DNA from: Pseudomonas nitroreducens NBRC 12694
GTDB lineage: Bacteria; Pseudomonadota; Gammaproteobacteria; Pseudomonadales; Pseudomonadaceae
Assembly: GCF_002091755.1 (NCBI RefSeq)
Contig: NZ_BDAI01000002.1
Coordinates: 620,001-684,000 of the forward strand
Length of the DNA stretch: 64,000 nucleotides
Direction of reading: 5' to 3'
The notes beneath the pieces are model-generated. The model was not told the origin of the DNA and searched no databases. It saw only the letters and a program-made list of their open reading frames with translations. Within the stretch, counting starts at the first letter, position 1. Every line of letters begins with the position of its first letter. The position numbers were made by a program, and so were the translations under genes. Shown here piece after piece: positions 17,738 through 27,082 of the stretch.

Positions 17738-18643
17738 TCACTGCGGTGTATCGGCGTCCTGCATGGCGTGTAGCAGGTCCACCAGTGCGCGGGCGCAAGC
17801 GGGCAGGGCCTCGCGGTCGCGCAGCAGCACGCTGCGTTCGCGTACCACCCAGGGTTCGTCCAGCGGCAGGATGCGCAGGTTCATGGTGCGGCTGTGGCGC
17901 AGGGCGGCCGTTTCCGGGATGACGCCGATGCCGACACCGGCCTCGACCATCCGGCAGATCGCCTCGAAGCTGGCTACCTGGATGCGCAGGTTGAGCTCGC
18001 CACCCATGCGGTCCACCCGCTCGCGCAGGAAGCTCTGCAGGGTGCTGCCCTCGTGCAGGCCGATGTGCGGGTAGTCCAGGGTATCGGCCAGGGTCAGGCG
18101 GGGCAGGGCGCACAGCGGGTGGTCCGGGGCCACGGCCAGCACCAGCCGGTCGGTACTGAAGTGGACGATCTGCAGGCCCTCGGCACGCACCGGGCCGGCG
18201 ACTATGCCCAGGTCCGCCGAGCCATCGAGGATCGCGCGGACGATGTCGCGGTTCAGCCGCTCCTGCAGGTCGACACTGACGCCGGGGCGTTCGGCGAGGA
18301 AGTCCGCCAGCAGCTCGGGGAGAAACTCGGTGCATGCGGTGGTGTTGGCGAAGATGCGGATGTGCCCGACCTGGTCACCGGCCTGGCCGCTGAAGTCGCT
18401 TTTCAGGTGGTCCACCTGGCGCAGGATCAGCCGTGCGTGCTGCAGCAGGCGCTCCCCGGCAGGGGTCAGCTCGACCCCGCGGTTGTCCCGATACAACAGT
18501 CGGCAGTCGAGTTGCCCCTCCAGCGCCTTGATCCGCGCGCTGGCGGCCGCGGCGGAAAGATGGGCACGGCGCGCGCCCTGGGTGAGGCTGGGGGCTTCGG
18601 CGATATGGATGAAGAGACGCAGGTCGGCGAGATCGAAATGCAT
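17738..18643 (-). CDS. LysR-family regulator of the itaconate catabolic operon (RipR/ItcR-like)
   Basis: A 301-residue LysR protein. The N-terminal winged helix (MHFDLADLRLFIHIAEAPSLTQGARRAHLSAAAASARIKALE) is followed by a periplasmic-binding-like effector domain with IRIFANTTACTEFLPELLADF. It is divergent from the itaconyl-CoA hydratase gene, the same position as PA0877 beside PA0878-PA0883 in P. aeruginosa. The intergenic gap of 136 bp should carry its operator. Itaconate or a CoA ester as inducer is inferred from the family. Confidence 0.88.
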   Translation of the reverse strand: MHFDLADLRLFIHIAEAPSLTQGARRAHLSAAAASARIKALEGQLDCRLLYRDNRGVELTPAGERLLQHARLILRQVDHLKSDFSGQAGDQVGHIRIFANTTACTEFLPELLADFLAERPGVSVDLQERLNRDIVRAILDGSADLGIVAGPVRAEGLQIVHFSTDRLVLAVAPDHPLCALPRLTLADTLDYPHIGLHEGSTLQSFLRERVDRMGGELNLRIQVASFEAICRMVEAGVGIGVIPETAALRHSRTMNLRILPLDEPWVVRERSVLLRDREALPACARALVDLLHAMQDADTPQ

Positions 18644-18779
18644 GCAACGGGTTCCCGCTAGGCTTGGGGATGGGGGATGGCGTTCGTTTCTGCTTAACGC
18701 TGGATTATGAAAATGTGGATTCGCTGAACGCAAGCCCCTGTTGCATCCTCGGCTCATCCACTCTGCCAAGAGGTCACCC

Positions 18780-19607
18780 ATGAGCGATTCGCCGTACGCC
18801 GACTGGATCGGCCGTTCCCAGGAACGCGAGGAAGAATTGAGTGCCGTGCTGGTCCGCCGTCTGGCCGTGACCCTCGCGGAAGACGTACCGGCCGCGGGCG
18901 ATGCGCTGCCGCCGCTGTGGCACTGGATGTTCTTCCAGGACGAGGTGGTCGAACCCGGCCTGGGCGCCGATGGCCATCCGGCGCGCGGTGGCTTCCTGCC
19001 GCCGGCCGATGGGCGCAACCGCATGTGGGCCGGCGGCCGCCTGGAGTTCCATGCGCCGCTGCGCGTCGGTGGGCTGGCGAAGCGCACCACGACCATCCTC
19101 AATGTCGAGGAAAAGCACGGCCGCACCGGCTCGCTGCTGTTCGTCACCCTGCGCCATGAATTCCATCAGGACGGCCGCCTGGCCCTCAGCGAGGAACAGG
19201 ACATCGTCTACCGCGAACCGACGCCGCCCCGGCTCTCCAGCGGCGACGCGCTGCCCGCCGGCGACTGGAGCGAGTCCGTCGAACCGACTCCGATCCTGCT
19301 GTTCCGCTATTCCGCGCTGACCTTCAACGGCCACCGCATCCATTACGACTGGCCCTACGTCACCGAAGCCGAGGGCTACCCCGGCCTGGTGGTGCACGGC
19401 CCGCTGATCGGCACCCTGAACCTGCGCGCGTTCTGCCGCGCCAACCCCGAAGCACGCCTGCGCCGATACGCCTACCGTGGCTTGCGCCCGCTGATCAGCC
19501 CCGAACCTTTCGCAGTCGGCGGCCGCCTGAGCGGCCCAGACAAGGCCGAAGTCTGGGCTGGCAACGGTGCCGGCATCGCCCAGCGCGGCGAAGTGGAATT
19601 CGACTGA
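18780..19607 (+). CDS. ich: Itaconyl-CoA hydratase (MaoC / FAS1-like dehydratase family)
   Basis: A 275-residue double hot-dog enzyme expected to hydrate itaconyl-CoA to citramalyl-CoA. The N-terminal half is FAS1-like dehydratase (WHWMFFQDEV, GFLPPADGRNRMWAGGRLEF). The C-terminal half has the hydratase signature FNGHRIHYDWPYVTEAEGYP with the active-site Asp/His, then GLVVHGPL. The start ATG 18780 is behind AGAGG. It is the first gene of a five-gene operon matching the P. aeruginosa PA0878-PA0883 order, so function is assigned partly by context. Mesaconyl-C4-CoA hydratase is the closest alternative name. Confidence 0.85.
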   Translation: MSDSPYADWIGRSQEREEELSAVLVRRLAVTLAEDVPAAGDALPPLWHWMFFQDEVVEPGLGADGHPARGGFLPPADGRNRMWAGGRLEFHAPLRVGGLAKRTTTILNVEEKHGRTGSLLFVTLRHEFHQDGRLALSEEQDIVYREPTPPRLSSGDALPAGDWSESVEPTPILLFRYSALTFNGHRIHYDWPYVTEAEGYPGLVVHGPLIGTLNLRAFCRANPEARLRRYAYRGLRPLISPEPFAVGGRLSGPDKAEVWAGNGAGIAQRGEVEFD

Positions 19608-19656
19608 TCGCACCCCTGCGGTGCCCTCCCAACAAGAAAAGAGCAAAGGTGATTCG

Positions 19657-20817
19657 ATGACTTCCACCCCCGAAGAACTCCAGGCCATCCGTGAAGGCGT
19701 GCGCGCCCTGTGTGCGGAGTTCCCCGCCGAGTACTGGCGCCGGATCGATGAAGAGAAAGGCTTCCCCGAGGACTTCGTCCGCGCCATGACCGAAGCCGGC
19801 TGGCTCTCCGCGATGATCCCGGAAGAGTACGGCGGCTCGGGCCTGGGGCTGGCCGAGGCCTCGGTGATCCTGGAGGAGGTGAACCGCTGCGGCGGCAACT
19901 CCGGCACCATCCACGGGCAGATGTACAACATGTTCACCCTGTTGCGGAACGGCAGCGCCGAGCAGAAGGCCTACTACCTGCCCAGGCTCGCCAACGGCGA
20001 GCTGCGCCTGCAATCCATGGGCGTCACCGAACCCACCACCGGCACCGACACCACCAAGATCAAGACCACTGCCGTGCGCCAGGGCGACAAGTACGTGATC
20101 AACGGCCAGAAGGTATGGATCTCGCGCGTCCAGCATTCCGACCTGATGATCCTGCTGGCCCGCACCACGCCGCTGGCCGAGGTGAAGAAGAAGTCCGAAG
20201 GCATGTCGATCTTTATCGTCGACCTGCGCGAGGCCATCGGCAACGGCCTGACCGTGCAGCCGATCGCCAACATGGTCAACCACGAGACCAACGAGCTGTT
20301 CTTCGACAACCTGGAAATCCCCGCCGGCAACCTGATCGGCGAGGAGGGCAAGGGCTTCAAGTACATCCTCGACGGCCTCAATGCCGAGCGCACGCTGATT
20401 GCCGCCGAGTGCATCGGCGATGGCCGCTGGTTCACCGAGAAGTCCGCGCAGTACGCCCGTGACCGCGTGGTGTTCGGCCGCCCGATCGGGCAGAACCAGG
20501 GCGTGCAGTTCCCCATCGCCGAGGCGCACATCGAGATCGAGGCCGCCGACCTGATGCGCTGGCGCGCCTGCGAGGAGTACGACAACGGCAAGAACGCCGG
20601 CGCCGCCGCCAACATGGCCAAGTACCTGGCGGCCAAGGCCAGCTGGGAGGCCGCCAACGCCTGCCTGCAGACCCACGGCGGTTTCGGCTTCGCCAACGAG
20701 TACGACGTCGAGCGCAAGTTCCGCGAGACGCGCCTGTACCAGGTGGCGCCGATCTCCACCAACCTGATCCTGTCCTACGTGGCCGAGCACCTGCTCGAAC
20801 TGCCGCGCTCCTTCTGA
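19657..20817 (+). CDS. Acyl-CoA dehydrogenase of the itaconate cluster
   Basis: A 386-residue FAD enzyme with the standard three-domain fold. Features include EYGGSGLGLAEA in the N-terminal helical domain, SMGVTEPTTGTDTTKIKT in the flavin-binding beta domain, and LQTHGGFGFANEYDVERKFRETRL near the C-terminus. The Glu-containing GGFGFANEYDVER segment is typical of the family. Itaconate breakdown does not itself require a dehydrogenase, so this protein may process a related C5 ester such as methylsuccinyl-CoA. The start ATG 19657 follows AAAGGT. It lies 49 bp after the hydratase gene. Confidence 0.88.
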   Translation: MTSTPEELQAIREGVRALCAEFPAEYWRRIDEEKGFPEDFVRAMTEAGWLSAMIPEEYGGSGLGLAEASVILEEVNRCGGNSGTIHGQMYNMFTLLRNGSAEQKAYYLPRLANGELRLQSMGVTEPTTGTDTTKIKTTAVRQGDKYVINGQKVWISRVQHSDLMILLARTTPLAEVKKKSEGMSIFIVDLREAIGNGLTVQPIANMVNHETNELFFDNLEIPAGNLIGEEGKGFKYILDGLNAERTLIAAECIGDGRWFTEKSAQYARDRVVFGRPIGQNQGVQFPIAEAHIEIEAADLMRWRACEEYDNGKNAGAAANMAKYLAAKASWEAANACLQTHGGFGFANEYDVERKFRETRLYQVAPISTNLILSYVAEHLLELPRSF

Positions 20818-20836
20818 CGAACCGGGACGACAAGCG

Positions 20837-22186
20837 ATGAACAATACCCACGCCCTGGCCGAGTTCCTTGCCGGCCTGCGTTACGAAGACCTGCCCGCGG
20901 CAGTGGTCGAGTACACCGAAGAACTGTTCCTCGACTGGCTCGGCTCGGCCCTGGCCAGCCAGAACCGCCATCCGATCCCGCTGTTCCAGCGCTATACCCG
21001 GCGCATGGGCCCTGCGAGCGGGAAGAGCCGCGTACTGGTGGACGGCAGCTCGACTTCCGCCTACTTCGCCGCGCTGGTCAACGGCGCCAGTTCGCACCTG
21101 GTGGAACAGGACGACCTGCACAACAGCTCCGTGCTGCACCCGGCCACCGTGGTCTTCCCGGCGGCCCTGGCGGCCGCGCAGGAACTGGGCAAGTCCGGCC
21201 GCGAGCTGATCCTCGCCAGCGTCGCCGGCTACGAGGCGGGCATCCGCATCGGCGAGTTCCTCGGCCGCTCGCACTACCGCATCTTCCACACCACCGCCAC
21301 GGTCGGCACCCTGGCCGCCGCGGTGGCGGTGGGCAAGCTGCTGGGGCTGGACAGCCGCCAGTTCGTCAACTGCCTGGGCAGCGCCGGTACCCAGGCCGCC
21401 GGCCTCTGGGAATTCCTGCGCGACGCTGCCGATTCCAAGCAGCTGCACACCGCGAAGGCGGCTGCCGACGGCCTGCTCGCCGCCTACCTGACGGCCGATG
21501 GCCTGACCGGCGCGCAGAACATCCTCGAAGGCGAGCAGGGCATGGCGGCCGGCATGTCCAGCGACGCCGACCCGAGCCGTCTGGTGGACGGCCTGGGCAC
21601 CCGCTGGGCACTGTGCGAGACCTGCTACAAGTTCCACGCCTCCTGCCGCCATACCCATCCTGCCGCCGACGCGCTGCTCGGCCTGATGCAGCGCGAAGGG
21701 CTGGCGCACGGCGATATCGCCAAGGTCACCACCCGCGTGCACCAGGGCGCCATCGATGTGCTCGGCCGTGTGCTGGTGCCGCAGACGGTGCACCAGGCGA
21801 AGTTCTCCATGGGCACCGTGCTGGGCCTGATCGCCGTGCACGGCAAGGCCGGGCTGGTGGAGTTCGAGGAGTTTTCCCTGAAGGATCCAAACGTCGCGGC
21901 CTTCCGCGAGAAGGTCGCCATGCAGCTCGATGCGGAAGTGGACGGCGCCTACCCGCAACGCTGGCTGGGCCGCGTCGACGTGCTCACCACCGACGGTCGC
22001 CAGCTGCACGGCGCCATCGACGAGCCCAAGGGCGATCCGGGCAATGGCCTGAGCCGTGCCGAACTGGAAGACAAGTTCCGCCGCCTGCTGGCCTTCGCCG
22101 GCCAGCGCGGCAGCGCCGAAGCGGATCGGCTGGTGCAGGCCAGCTGGCGGCTGCACCAGCTGTCGAACCTCGACGACTTCCGCTGA
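20837..22186 (+). CDS. MmgE/PrpD family protein
   Basis: A 449-residue protein of the 2-methylcitrate dehydratase / cis-aconitate decarboxylase superfamily. Family segments are LFLDWLGSALAS, NGASSHLVEQDDLHNSSVLHPATVVFPAALA, CLGSAGTQAAGLWEFL and KFHASCRHTHPAADALL. Enzymes of this family dehydrate or decarboxylate tricarboxylates, so in this operon it could connect itaconate with aconitate. The direction and exact reaction are unproven. It starts 19 bp after the dehydrogenase stop and is followed by an 80-bp gap before the CoA transferase. Confidence 0.87.
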   Translation: MNNTHALAEFLAGLRYEDLPAAVVEYTEELFLDWLGSALASQNRHPIPLFQRYTRRMGPASGKSRVLVDGSSTSAYFAALVNGASSHLVEQDDLHNSSVLHPATVVFPAALAAAQELGKSGRELILASVAGYEAGIRIGEFLGRSHYRIFHTTATVGTLAAAVAVGKLLGLDSRQFVNCLGSAGTQAAGLWEFLRDAADSKQLHTAKAAADGLLAAYLTADGLTGAQNILEGEQGMAAGMSSDADPSRLVDGLGTRWALCETCYKFHASCRHTHPAADALLGLMQREGLAHGDIAKVTTRVHQGAIDVLGRVLVPQTVHQAKFSMGTVLGLIAVHGKAGLVEFEEFSLKDPNVAAFREKVAMQLDAEVDGAYPQRWLGRVDVLTTDGRQLHGAIDEPKGDPGNGLSRAELEDKFRRLLAFAGQRGSAEADRLVQASWRLHQLSNLDDFR

Positions 22187-22265
22187 AACAGACTCGCGGG
22201 CGCCTAGGCCGCCCGATCCCACCGAATCGTAGCGTCGGCCACCCGGCCGGCGTCTGGAGTTGCCC

Positions 22266-23456
22266 ATGAGTTCGCGTCCCCTCGACGGGATTACCGTCGT
22301 CAGCCTGGAACACGCCATCGCGGCACCGTTCTGCACCCGCCAGTTGGCCGACCTCGGCGCCCGCGTGATCAAGATCGAGCGCCCCGGCGTCGGCGACTTC
22401 GCCCGCGGTTACGACGAGCGTGTGCGCGGCCTGGCCTCGCATTTCGTCTGGACCAACCGGTCCAAGGAAAGCCTGTCGCTGGACCTCAAGCAGGAGCCGG
22501 CGCAGGCCGTGCTGGAGCAGTTGCTGGAGCAGGCCGACGTGCTGGTGCAGAACCTCGCTCCCGGCGCCGCTGCGCGCCTGGGCTTGTCGTTCGAAGCGCT
22601 GCACGAGCGCTTCCCGCGGCTGATCGTCTGCGATATTTCCGGTTACGGCGAAGGCGGCCCCTACGAGCAGAAGAAGGCCTATGACCTGCTGATCCAGAGT
22701 GAAAGTGGCTTCCTCTCGGTCACCGGCGGCCCCGGCGCCGACGAGATGGCCAAGGCCGGGTGCTCGATCGCCGATATCTCCGCCGGCATGTACGCCTACA
22801 GCGGCATCCTTTCGGCCCTGCTGCTGCGTGGCAGGACCGGCGAGGGCAGCCGCGTCGAGGTGTCGATGCTCGAAGGCATGGCCGAGTGGATGGGCTTCCC
22901 CATGTACTACGCCTTCGAAGGCCAGTCGCAGCCACCGCGCGCCGGCGCCGCCCACGCCACCATCTATCCCTACGGGCCGTTCCCCACCGGCGATGGCGGC
23001 AGCGTCATGCTCGGCGTGCAGAACGAGCGCGAATGGAAGCTGTTCTGCGAGGTCGTCCTGCAGCGTCCGGAGCTGGCGGCCGACCCCCGCTTTACCGCGA
23101 CCAGCCTGCGCGTGGCCAATCGCGATGCCCTGCGTGCACTGATCGTCGAAGCCTTTGCCGGCCTCGACGCCGAGCAGGTGGTCGGGCGCCTGGAACAGGC
23201 ACAGATCGCCAACGCCCACGTCAATGACATGCGCGGCCTGTGGCAGCATCCGCAGCTGGCCGCCCGCGACCGCTGGCGCGAGATCGACAGCCCGGCCGGC
23301 CGCCTGCCGGCGCTGTTGCCGCCGGTGAACAGCAACGCCTATGCCCCGCGCATGGACGCCGTGCCGGCGCTGGGCGAACAGACGGATGACCTGCTCCGGG
23401 AACTGGGGTATACCCCCGGTGATATCCAGCGCCTGCACGAGCAGGGCGCGGTATGA
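22266..23456 (+). CDS. ict: Family III CoA transferase, itaconate CoA transferase type
   Basis: A 396-residue CaiB/BaiF-type enzyme expected to transfer CoA from succinyl-CoA to itaconate. Conserved features are LADLGARVIKIERPGVGDFAR near the N-terminus, LDLKQ, RLIVCDISGYGEGGPY and the catalytic Asp at about residue 170 in SIADISAGMYA. The start ATG 22266 follows GGAG; an in-frame TTG lies at 22260. The operon position matches PA0882 of P. aeruginosa. The 3' end overlaps a possible ATG of the lyase gene (ATGA), showing tight coupling. Confidence 0.88.
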   Translation: MSSRPLDGITVVSLEHAIAAPFCTRQLADLGARVIKIERPGVGDFARGYDERVRGLASHFVWTNRSKESLSLDLKQEPAQAVLEQLLEQADVLVQNLAPGAAARLGLSFEALHERFPRLIVCDISGYGEGGPYEQKKAYDLLIQSESGFLSVTGGPGADEMAKAGCSIADISAGMYAYSGILSALLLRGRTGEGSRVEVSMLEGMAEWMGFPMYYAFEGQSQPPRAGAAHATIYPYGPFPTGDGGSVMLGVQNEREWKLFCEVVLQRPELAADPRFTATSLRVANRDALRALIVEAFAGLDAEQVVGRLEQAQIANAHVNDMRGLWQHPQLAARDRWREIDSPAGRLPALLPPVNSNAYAPRMDAVPALGEQTDDLLRELGYTPGDIQRLHEQGAV

Positions 23457-23470
23457 CCCAGGAGAGCCCA

Positions 23471-24304
23471 ATGATTCAGGATACCCCGGCGGATTCCATC
23501 GTACGGACCGCGCTGTTCGTTCCCGGCAGCCGCCCGGAGCGCTTCGCCAAGGCCTTGGCCAGCGGCGCCGACGCAGTGATCGTCGACTTCGAGGACGCCG
23601 TCGAGGCATCGCTCAAGGCCCGGGCGCGGGAAAACCTCGAAAGCTTCCTCGACGCCAATCCGGAGGCGCGCGTGCGGGTACGGGTGAACGCCGCCGGCGA
23701 TCCGCAGCAGGCGGCCGACCTCGAACTTTGCGGGCGCCTGCCGGGCGTCACCGGCATCCTGCTGCCCAAGGCCGAACGCGCCATGCAGGTGCGCATCGCC
23801 GCTGCCTCCGGCAAGCCGGTGTGGCCGCTGATCGAGAGCGCCCGCGGCCTGCTCGCGCTGGGGGAGATCGCCGCCTGCGAGGGCGTCGAGCGCCTGACCT
23901 TCGGCGGCCTCGACCTGGCGCTGGATATCGGCATGAGCAGCGGCACCCAGGCCGCCGCGGTGGTCTACGACCAGGTACGCCTGAGCCTGCTGCTGCATTC
24001 GCGGGTGAACGACCTGCAGCCGCCGCTGGATACCGTGTTCCCCGCCTTCGACGATGCCGAAGGGTTCGCCGCGACCATCCGTCATGGTCGCGACCTCGGC
24101 CTGCTCGGCGCCCTGTGCATCCATCCCCGACAGGTCGCTGTGGCCCATGCGGCGCTGGCCCCCGGCGCTGAGGAACTGGACTGGGCACGCCGGGTGGTAG
24201 AGGCCTCGCAAGGCGGCGCGGCGGCCTTCCAGGTCGACGGGCAGATGGTCGACGCGCCGGTGCTGGCCCGCGCCCGGCGGCTGCTGGCCAGCGCCGGCGG
24301 CTGA
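23471..24304 (+). CDS. ccl: CitE-like (S)-citramalyl-CoA lyase
   Basis: A 277-residue TIM-barrel lyase expected to split citramalyl-CoA into acetyl-CoA and pyruvate. Motifs are LFVPGSRPERFAKAL, the Mg-binding DAVIVDFEDAVE, RVRVNAAG, LPKAE, PLIESARGLL and GALCIHPRQV. ATG 23471 is preferred because AGGAG lies eight bases upstream. ATG 23453, which overlaps the stop of the CoA transferase gene (ATGA), would add six residues. It is the last gene of the itaconate operon; P. aeruginosa has a TRAP transporter next, which is absent here. Confidence 0.87.
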   Translation: MIQDTPADSIVRTALFVPGSRPERFAKALASGADAVIVDFEDAVEASLKARARENLESFLDANPEARVRVRVNAAGDPQQAADLELCGRLPGVTGILLPKAERAMQVRIAAASGKPVWPLIESARGLLALGEIAACEGVERLTFGGLDLALDIGMSSGTQAAAVVYDQVRLSLLLHSRVNDLQPPLDTVFPAFDDAEGFAATIRHGRDLGLLGALCIHPRQVAVAHAALAPGAEELDWARRVVEASQGGAAAFQVDGQMVDAPVLARARRLLASAGG

Positions 24305-24313
24305 ACGACCATC

Positions 24314-24390
24314 TGCAGTAACGAGCTTGCTGCGAACCTTTTCCGCCGGTCGCCGGTGCCAATCGTTCGCAAGCAAGCTCGCTCCTGCAT
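24314..24390. repeat. Inverted pair of REP elements after the itaconate operon
   Basis: The left copy (24314-24337, AACGAGCTTGCTGCGAACC) and right copy (24364-24390, TTCGCAAGCAAGCTCGCTCC) are inverted with about 25 bp between. The same REP core occurs elsewhere in the window. Confidence 0.78.
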
Positions 24391-24541
24391 GGTCGGCCGG
24401 TTTTCGCGAAACGCCTCGGCAACGCAAAACCGCGATCTTGACCGAGAGCACCGTCAAGGGACAGGTGGCTGATCTAGGCTAGGGGACACAAGGCTCCCAT
24501 GCGCGGGCCTTCGCAGCAGTGCCCCGGAGCCTTTCGACCCC

Positions 24542-26269
24542 ATGCCCGATACCTCACCACGGCAATCCTCCCGCTTCGACTGGCAGCGTTGGCTGCCAGG
24601 GCTGGCCACCCTGTGCAACTACCAGGCGAGCTGGCTGCCCAGGGACCTGGCCGCCGGCCTGGTGCTGACCACCATGCTGGTGCCGGTGGGCATCGCCTAC
24701 GCCGAGGCTTCCGGCGTACCGGGCATCTACGGGCTGTACGCGACCATCATTCCCTTGCTGGCCTATGCGCTGTTCGGCCCGAGCCGCATCCTCGTGCTTG
24801 GCCCGGACTCCGCGCTGGCCGCGCCGATTCTCGCGGTGGTGCTGGTGCAGGCGGCAGGCGATCCGCAGCGAGCCATCGCCATCGCCAGCCTGATGGCGCT
24901 GGTCTCCGGCGTAGTCTGCATGGTCGCCGGGCTGCTGCGCCTGGGCTTCATCACCGAACTGCTGTCCAAGCCGATCCGCTACGGCTACATGAACGGCATC
25001 GCCCTGACGGTGCTGATCAGCCAGTTGCCCAAGCTGTTCGATCTTTCCGTCGAGAGCCGGGGGCCGCTGCAGGACCTCTGGTCATTGGGCCGGGCGCTGC
25101 TGGGCGGGCAGGCCAACTGGCCGAGTTTCGCGGTGGGTGGAGGCTGCCTGGTGCTGATCCTCGCACTCAAGCGCTACCGGCGCCTTCCGGGCATTCTCAT
25201 CGCGGTGGTGCTGGCGACCCTGTCGGTCAGCCTGTTCGACCTCGGCAGCCGCGGCGTCAAGGTGCTCGGCGAGTTGCCCCAGGGGCTGCCAGGGTTTTCG
25301 TTTCCCTGGGTGAGCGGCATCGATCTGGTGGAAGTGCTGCTGGGCGGTATCGCCGTGGCGCTGGTGTCATTCGCCGACACCAGTGTGCTGTCGCGCACCT
25401 ACGCGGCGAGGCTGAAGACGCCGGTGAACCCCAACCAGGAAATGTTCGGCCTGGGCGTGGCGAACTTCGCTTCCGGGCTGTTCCAGGGCATTCCCATCAG
25501 CAGCAGCTCCTCGCGTACGCCGGTCGCCGAGGCCGCAGGGGCAAAGACCCAGCTCACCGGCATCGTCGGTGCCCTGGCGGTGACCCTGTTGCTGCTGGCG
25601 GCGCCCAACCTGATGCAGCACCTGCCCACCAGTGCCCTGGCTGCGGTGGTGATCGCCGCGGCACTGGGGTTGTTCGAGTTCACCGACCTCAAGCGCATCT
25701 TCCGCCTGCAACAATGGGAGTTCTGGCTGTCCATGGGCTGCTTTGCCGGCGTGGCGGTGTTCGGGGCCATTCCAGGCATCTGCATCGCCGTGGTGATCGC
25801 GGTGATCGAGTTCCTCTGGGATGGCTGGCGACCGCACCATGCCGTGCTGGGCAGGGTGGACGGCGTGCGTGGTTATCACGACGTAACGCGTTACCCGAAT
25901 GCGCGGCGCATTCCCGGCCTGGTGTTGCTGCGCTGGGATGCGCCGCTGTTCTTCGCCAATGCCGAGCAGTTCCAGAACCAGGTACTGGCGGCGCTAAACC
26001 AGTCCCCCACGCCCGTGCAGCGCCTGGTGATCGCGGCCAGCCCGGTGACCAGCATCGATATCACCTCCGCCGACATGCTCGCCGAGCTGGACAAGATCCT
26101 GGAGCAACGCGGGGTGGAGTTGCAGTTCGCCGAGATGAAGGACCCGGTGAAGGACAAGATGAAGCAGTTCGAGCTGTTCGAGGGCCTGGGTGAATCGGCA
26201 TTCCACCCCACGGTGGGCGCCGCCGTGGATGCCTACCTGGCCGACTCCGGCGTGGACTGGGAGCCCTAG
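24542..26269 (+). CDS. SulP family anion transporter with STAS domain
   Basis: A 575-residue inner-membrane anion carrier. The transmembrane part (about residues 35-430) contains GLVLTTMLVPVGIAYAEASGVPGIYGLYATI, the SulP signature, and FQGIPISSSSSRTPVAEAAGAKTQL. The C-terminal cytoplasmic STAS domain (about 440-560) contains LLRWDAPLFFANAEQFQ. Family members carry sulfate, bicarbonate or dicarboxylates. The itaconate operon is upstream across a REP pair, so a link with dicarboxylate uptake is possible but unproven. The start ATG 24542 lies behind GGAG. Confidence 0.9.
   Translation: MPDTSPRQSSRFDWQRWLPGLATLCNYQASWLPRDLAAGLVLTTMLVPVGIAYAEASGVPGIYGLYATIIPLLAYALFGPSRILVLGPDSALAAPILAVVLVQAAGDPQRAIAIASLMALVSGVVCMVAGLLRLGFITELLSKPIRYGYMNGIALTVLISQLPKLFDLSVESRGPLQDLWSLGRALLGGQANWPSFAVGGGCLVLILALKRYRRLPGILIAVVLATLSVSLFDLGSRGVKVLGELPQGLPGFSFPWVSGIDLVEVLLGGIAVALVSFADTSVLSRTYAARLKTPVNPNQEMFGLGVANFASGLFQGIPISSSSSRTPVAEAAGAKTQLTGIVGALAVTLLLLAAPNLMQHLPTSALAAVVIAAALGLFEFTDLKRIFRLQQWEFWLSMGCFAGVAVFGAIPGICIAVVIAVIEFLWDGWRPHHAVLGRVDGVRGYHDVTRYPNARRIPGLVLLRWDAPLFFANAEQFQNQVLAALNQSPTPVQRLVIAASPVTSIDITSADMLAELDKILEQRGVELQFAEMKDPVKDKMKQFELFEGLGESAFHPTVGAAVDAYLADSGVDWEP
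25883..25894. promoter_or_regulatory. Single GTAACGCGTTAC palindrome inside the SulP gene
   Basis: The perfect 12-bp palindrome GTAACGCGTTAC occurs in the coding sequence for DVTRYP. It is the same core found four more times in the two paired modules near dif (35902 and 40628). A single copy without a partner may be chance. Confidence 0.3.
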
Positions 26270-26341
26270 GCGCCTGTCGATCAGACGGCGCCCAGGGCTA
26301 CAGCGGAGCAGGGCGCAAGGCTCAACATGACGGTGGCGAAT

Positions 26342-27082
26342 CTAGAGCTTCCAGATGGGGCCGTAGGTGCCAAAACACGCGTTCGATAGCGCCTGCTTGC
26401 GAACGCCGTGAGTCTGGTAGCCGCCGAATTCGTTGATTTCCAGGGTCAATTGCGGGGTCAGCTCCTTGCCGCTCTTGAGGCGGACGCTGTCGAACACCCG
26501 CAGCTTCTTGCCGGTATTGACCACGCTGGTCTCCATCCAGGCCTCGGGCGTACTGGCTTCATCCAGGCGGGCCAGCAGTGCGTTATAGAGGGGCAGGTAG
26601 CGACCGTCCGGAGCCTTGCAGTCGATGTTGATCTTCTTCACCAGGGCCTCGGCCTCGGCGGAGCTGAAATATAACCGGCTGCCAAAATCGCGCTGAAGCC
26701 TGTCGACGTAGGAACCCTGGTCGCCACCCGTTGCGGTGGCAACCGTCGCAACATCGGCGGCCTGCCCGGCAAGCTCAGCCTGGCAGGCCTGCCGGCTCTT
26801 GTAGAAGGTGTGCGAAACCCTGACGCCAGACGGTTTGTAGATTGCAGAAGCGATCAGTACCTGGCCGTCGGTACTCACCAGGTCGCCATCCGGAATGTAC
26901 TCACCGCCCTTGCCCCATACGCCATCCGGGAGACCACCTGGCCACTCGACGCAGGAGGGCTGCTGGATATCGCGGCGCAACTCGTAAACGCGCCCCTGGA
27001 GAAAGGCCTGCGTATTTTCGGCAACGCTCGGAAAAGATGTCAGCGACAGGCAGGATGCGATGAATAGCCGAGTCCAATTCAA
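26342..27082 (-). CDS. Exported protein of unknown function, TTG start
   Basis: A 246-residue product read from TTG 27082. AAGGAGA lies six bases upstream, and the start opens into a signal peptide (NWTRLFIASCLSLTSFPSVAE). A longer in-frame ATG at 27157 would bury this signal behind 25 odd residues. The mature part has paired cysteines (QQPSCVEWPGG, RQACQAEL, NIDCKAPDG, SNACFGTYG), suggesting a periplasmic disulphide-bonded domain. I recognise no family. It is divergent from katE, so the 230-bp gap between them holds both promoters. Confidence 0.75.
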   Translation of the reverse strand: MNWTRLFIASCLSLTSFPSVAENTQAFLQGRVYELRRDIQQPSCVEWPGGLPDGVWGKGGEYIPDGDLVSTDGQVLIASAIYKPSGVRVSHTFYKSRQACQAELAGQAADVATVATATGGDQGSYVDRLQRDFGSRLYFSSAEAEALVKKINIDCKAPDGRYLPLYNALLARLDEASTPEAWMETSVVNTGKKLRVFDSVRLKSGKELTPQLTLEINEFGGYQTHGVRKQALSNACFGTYGPIWKL

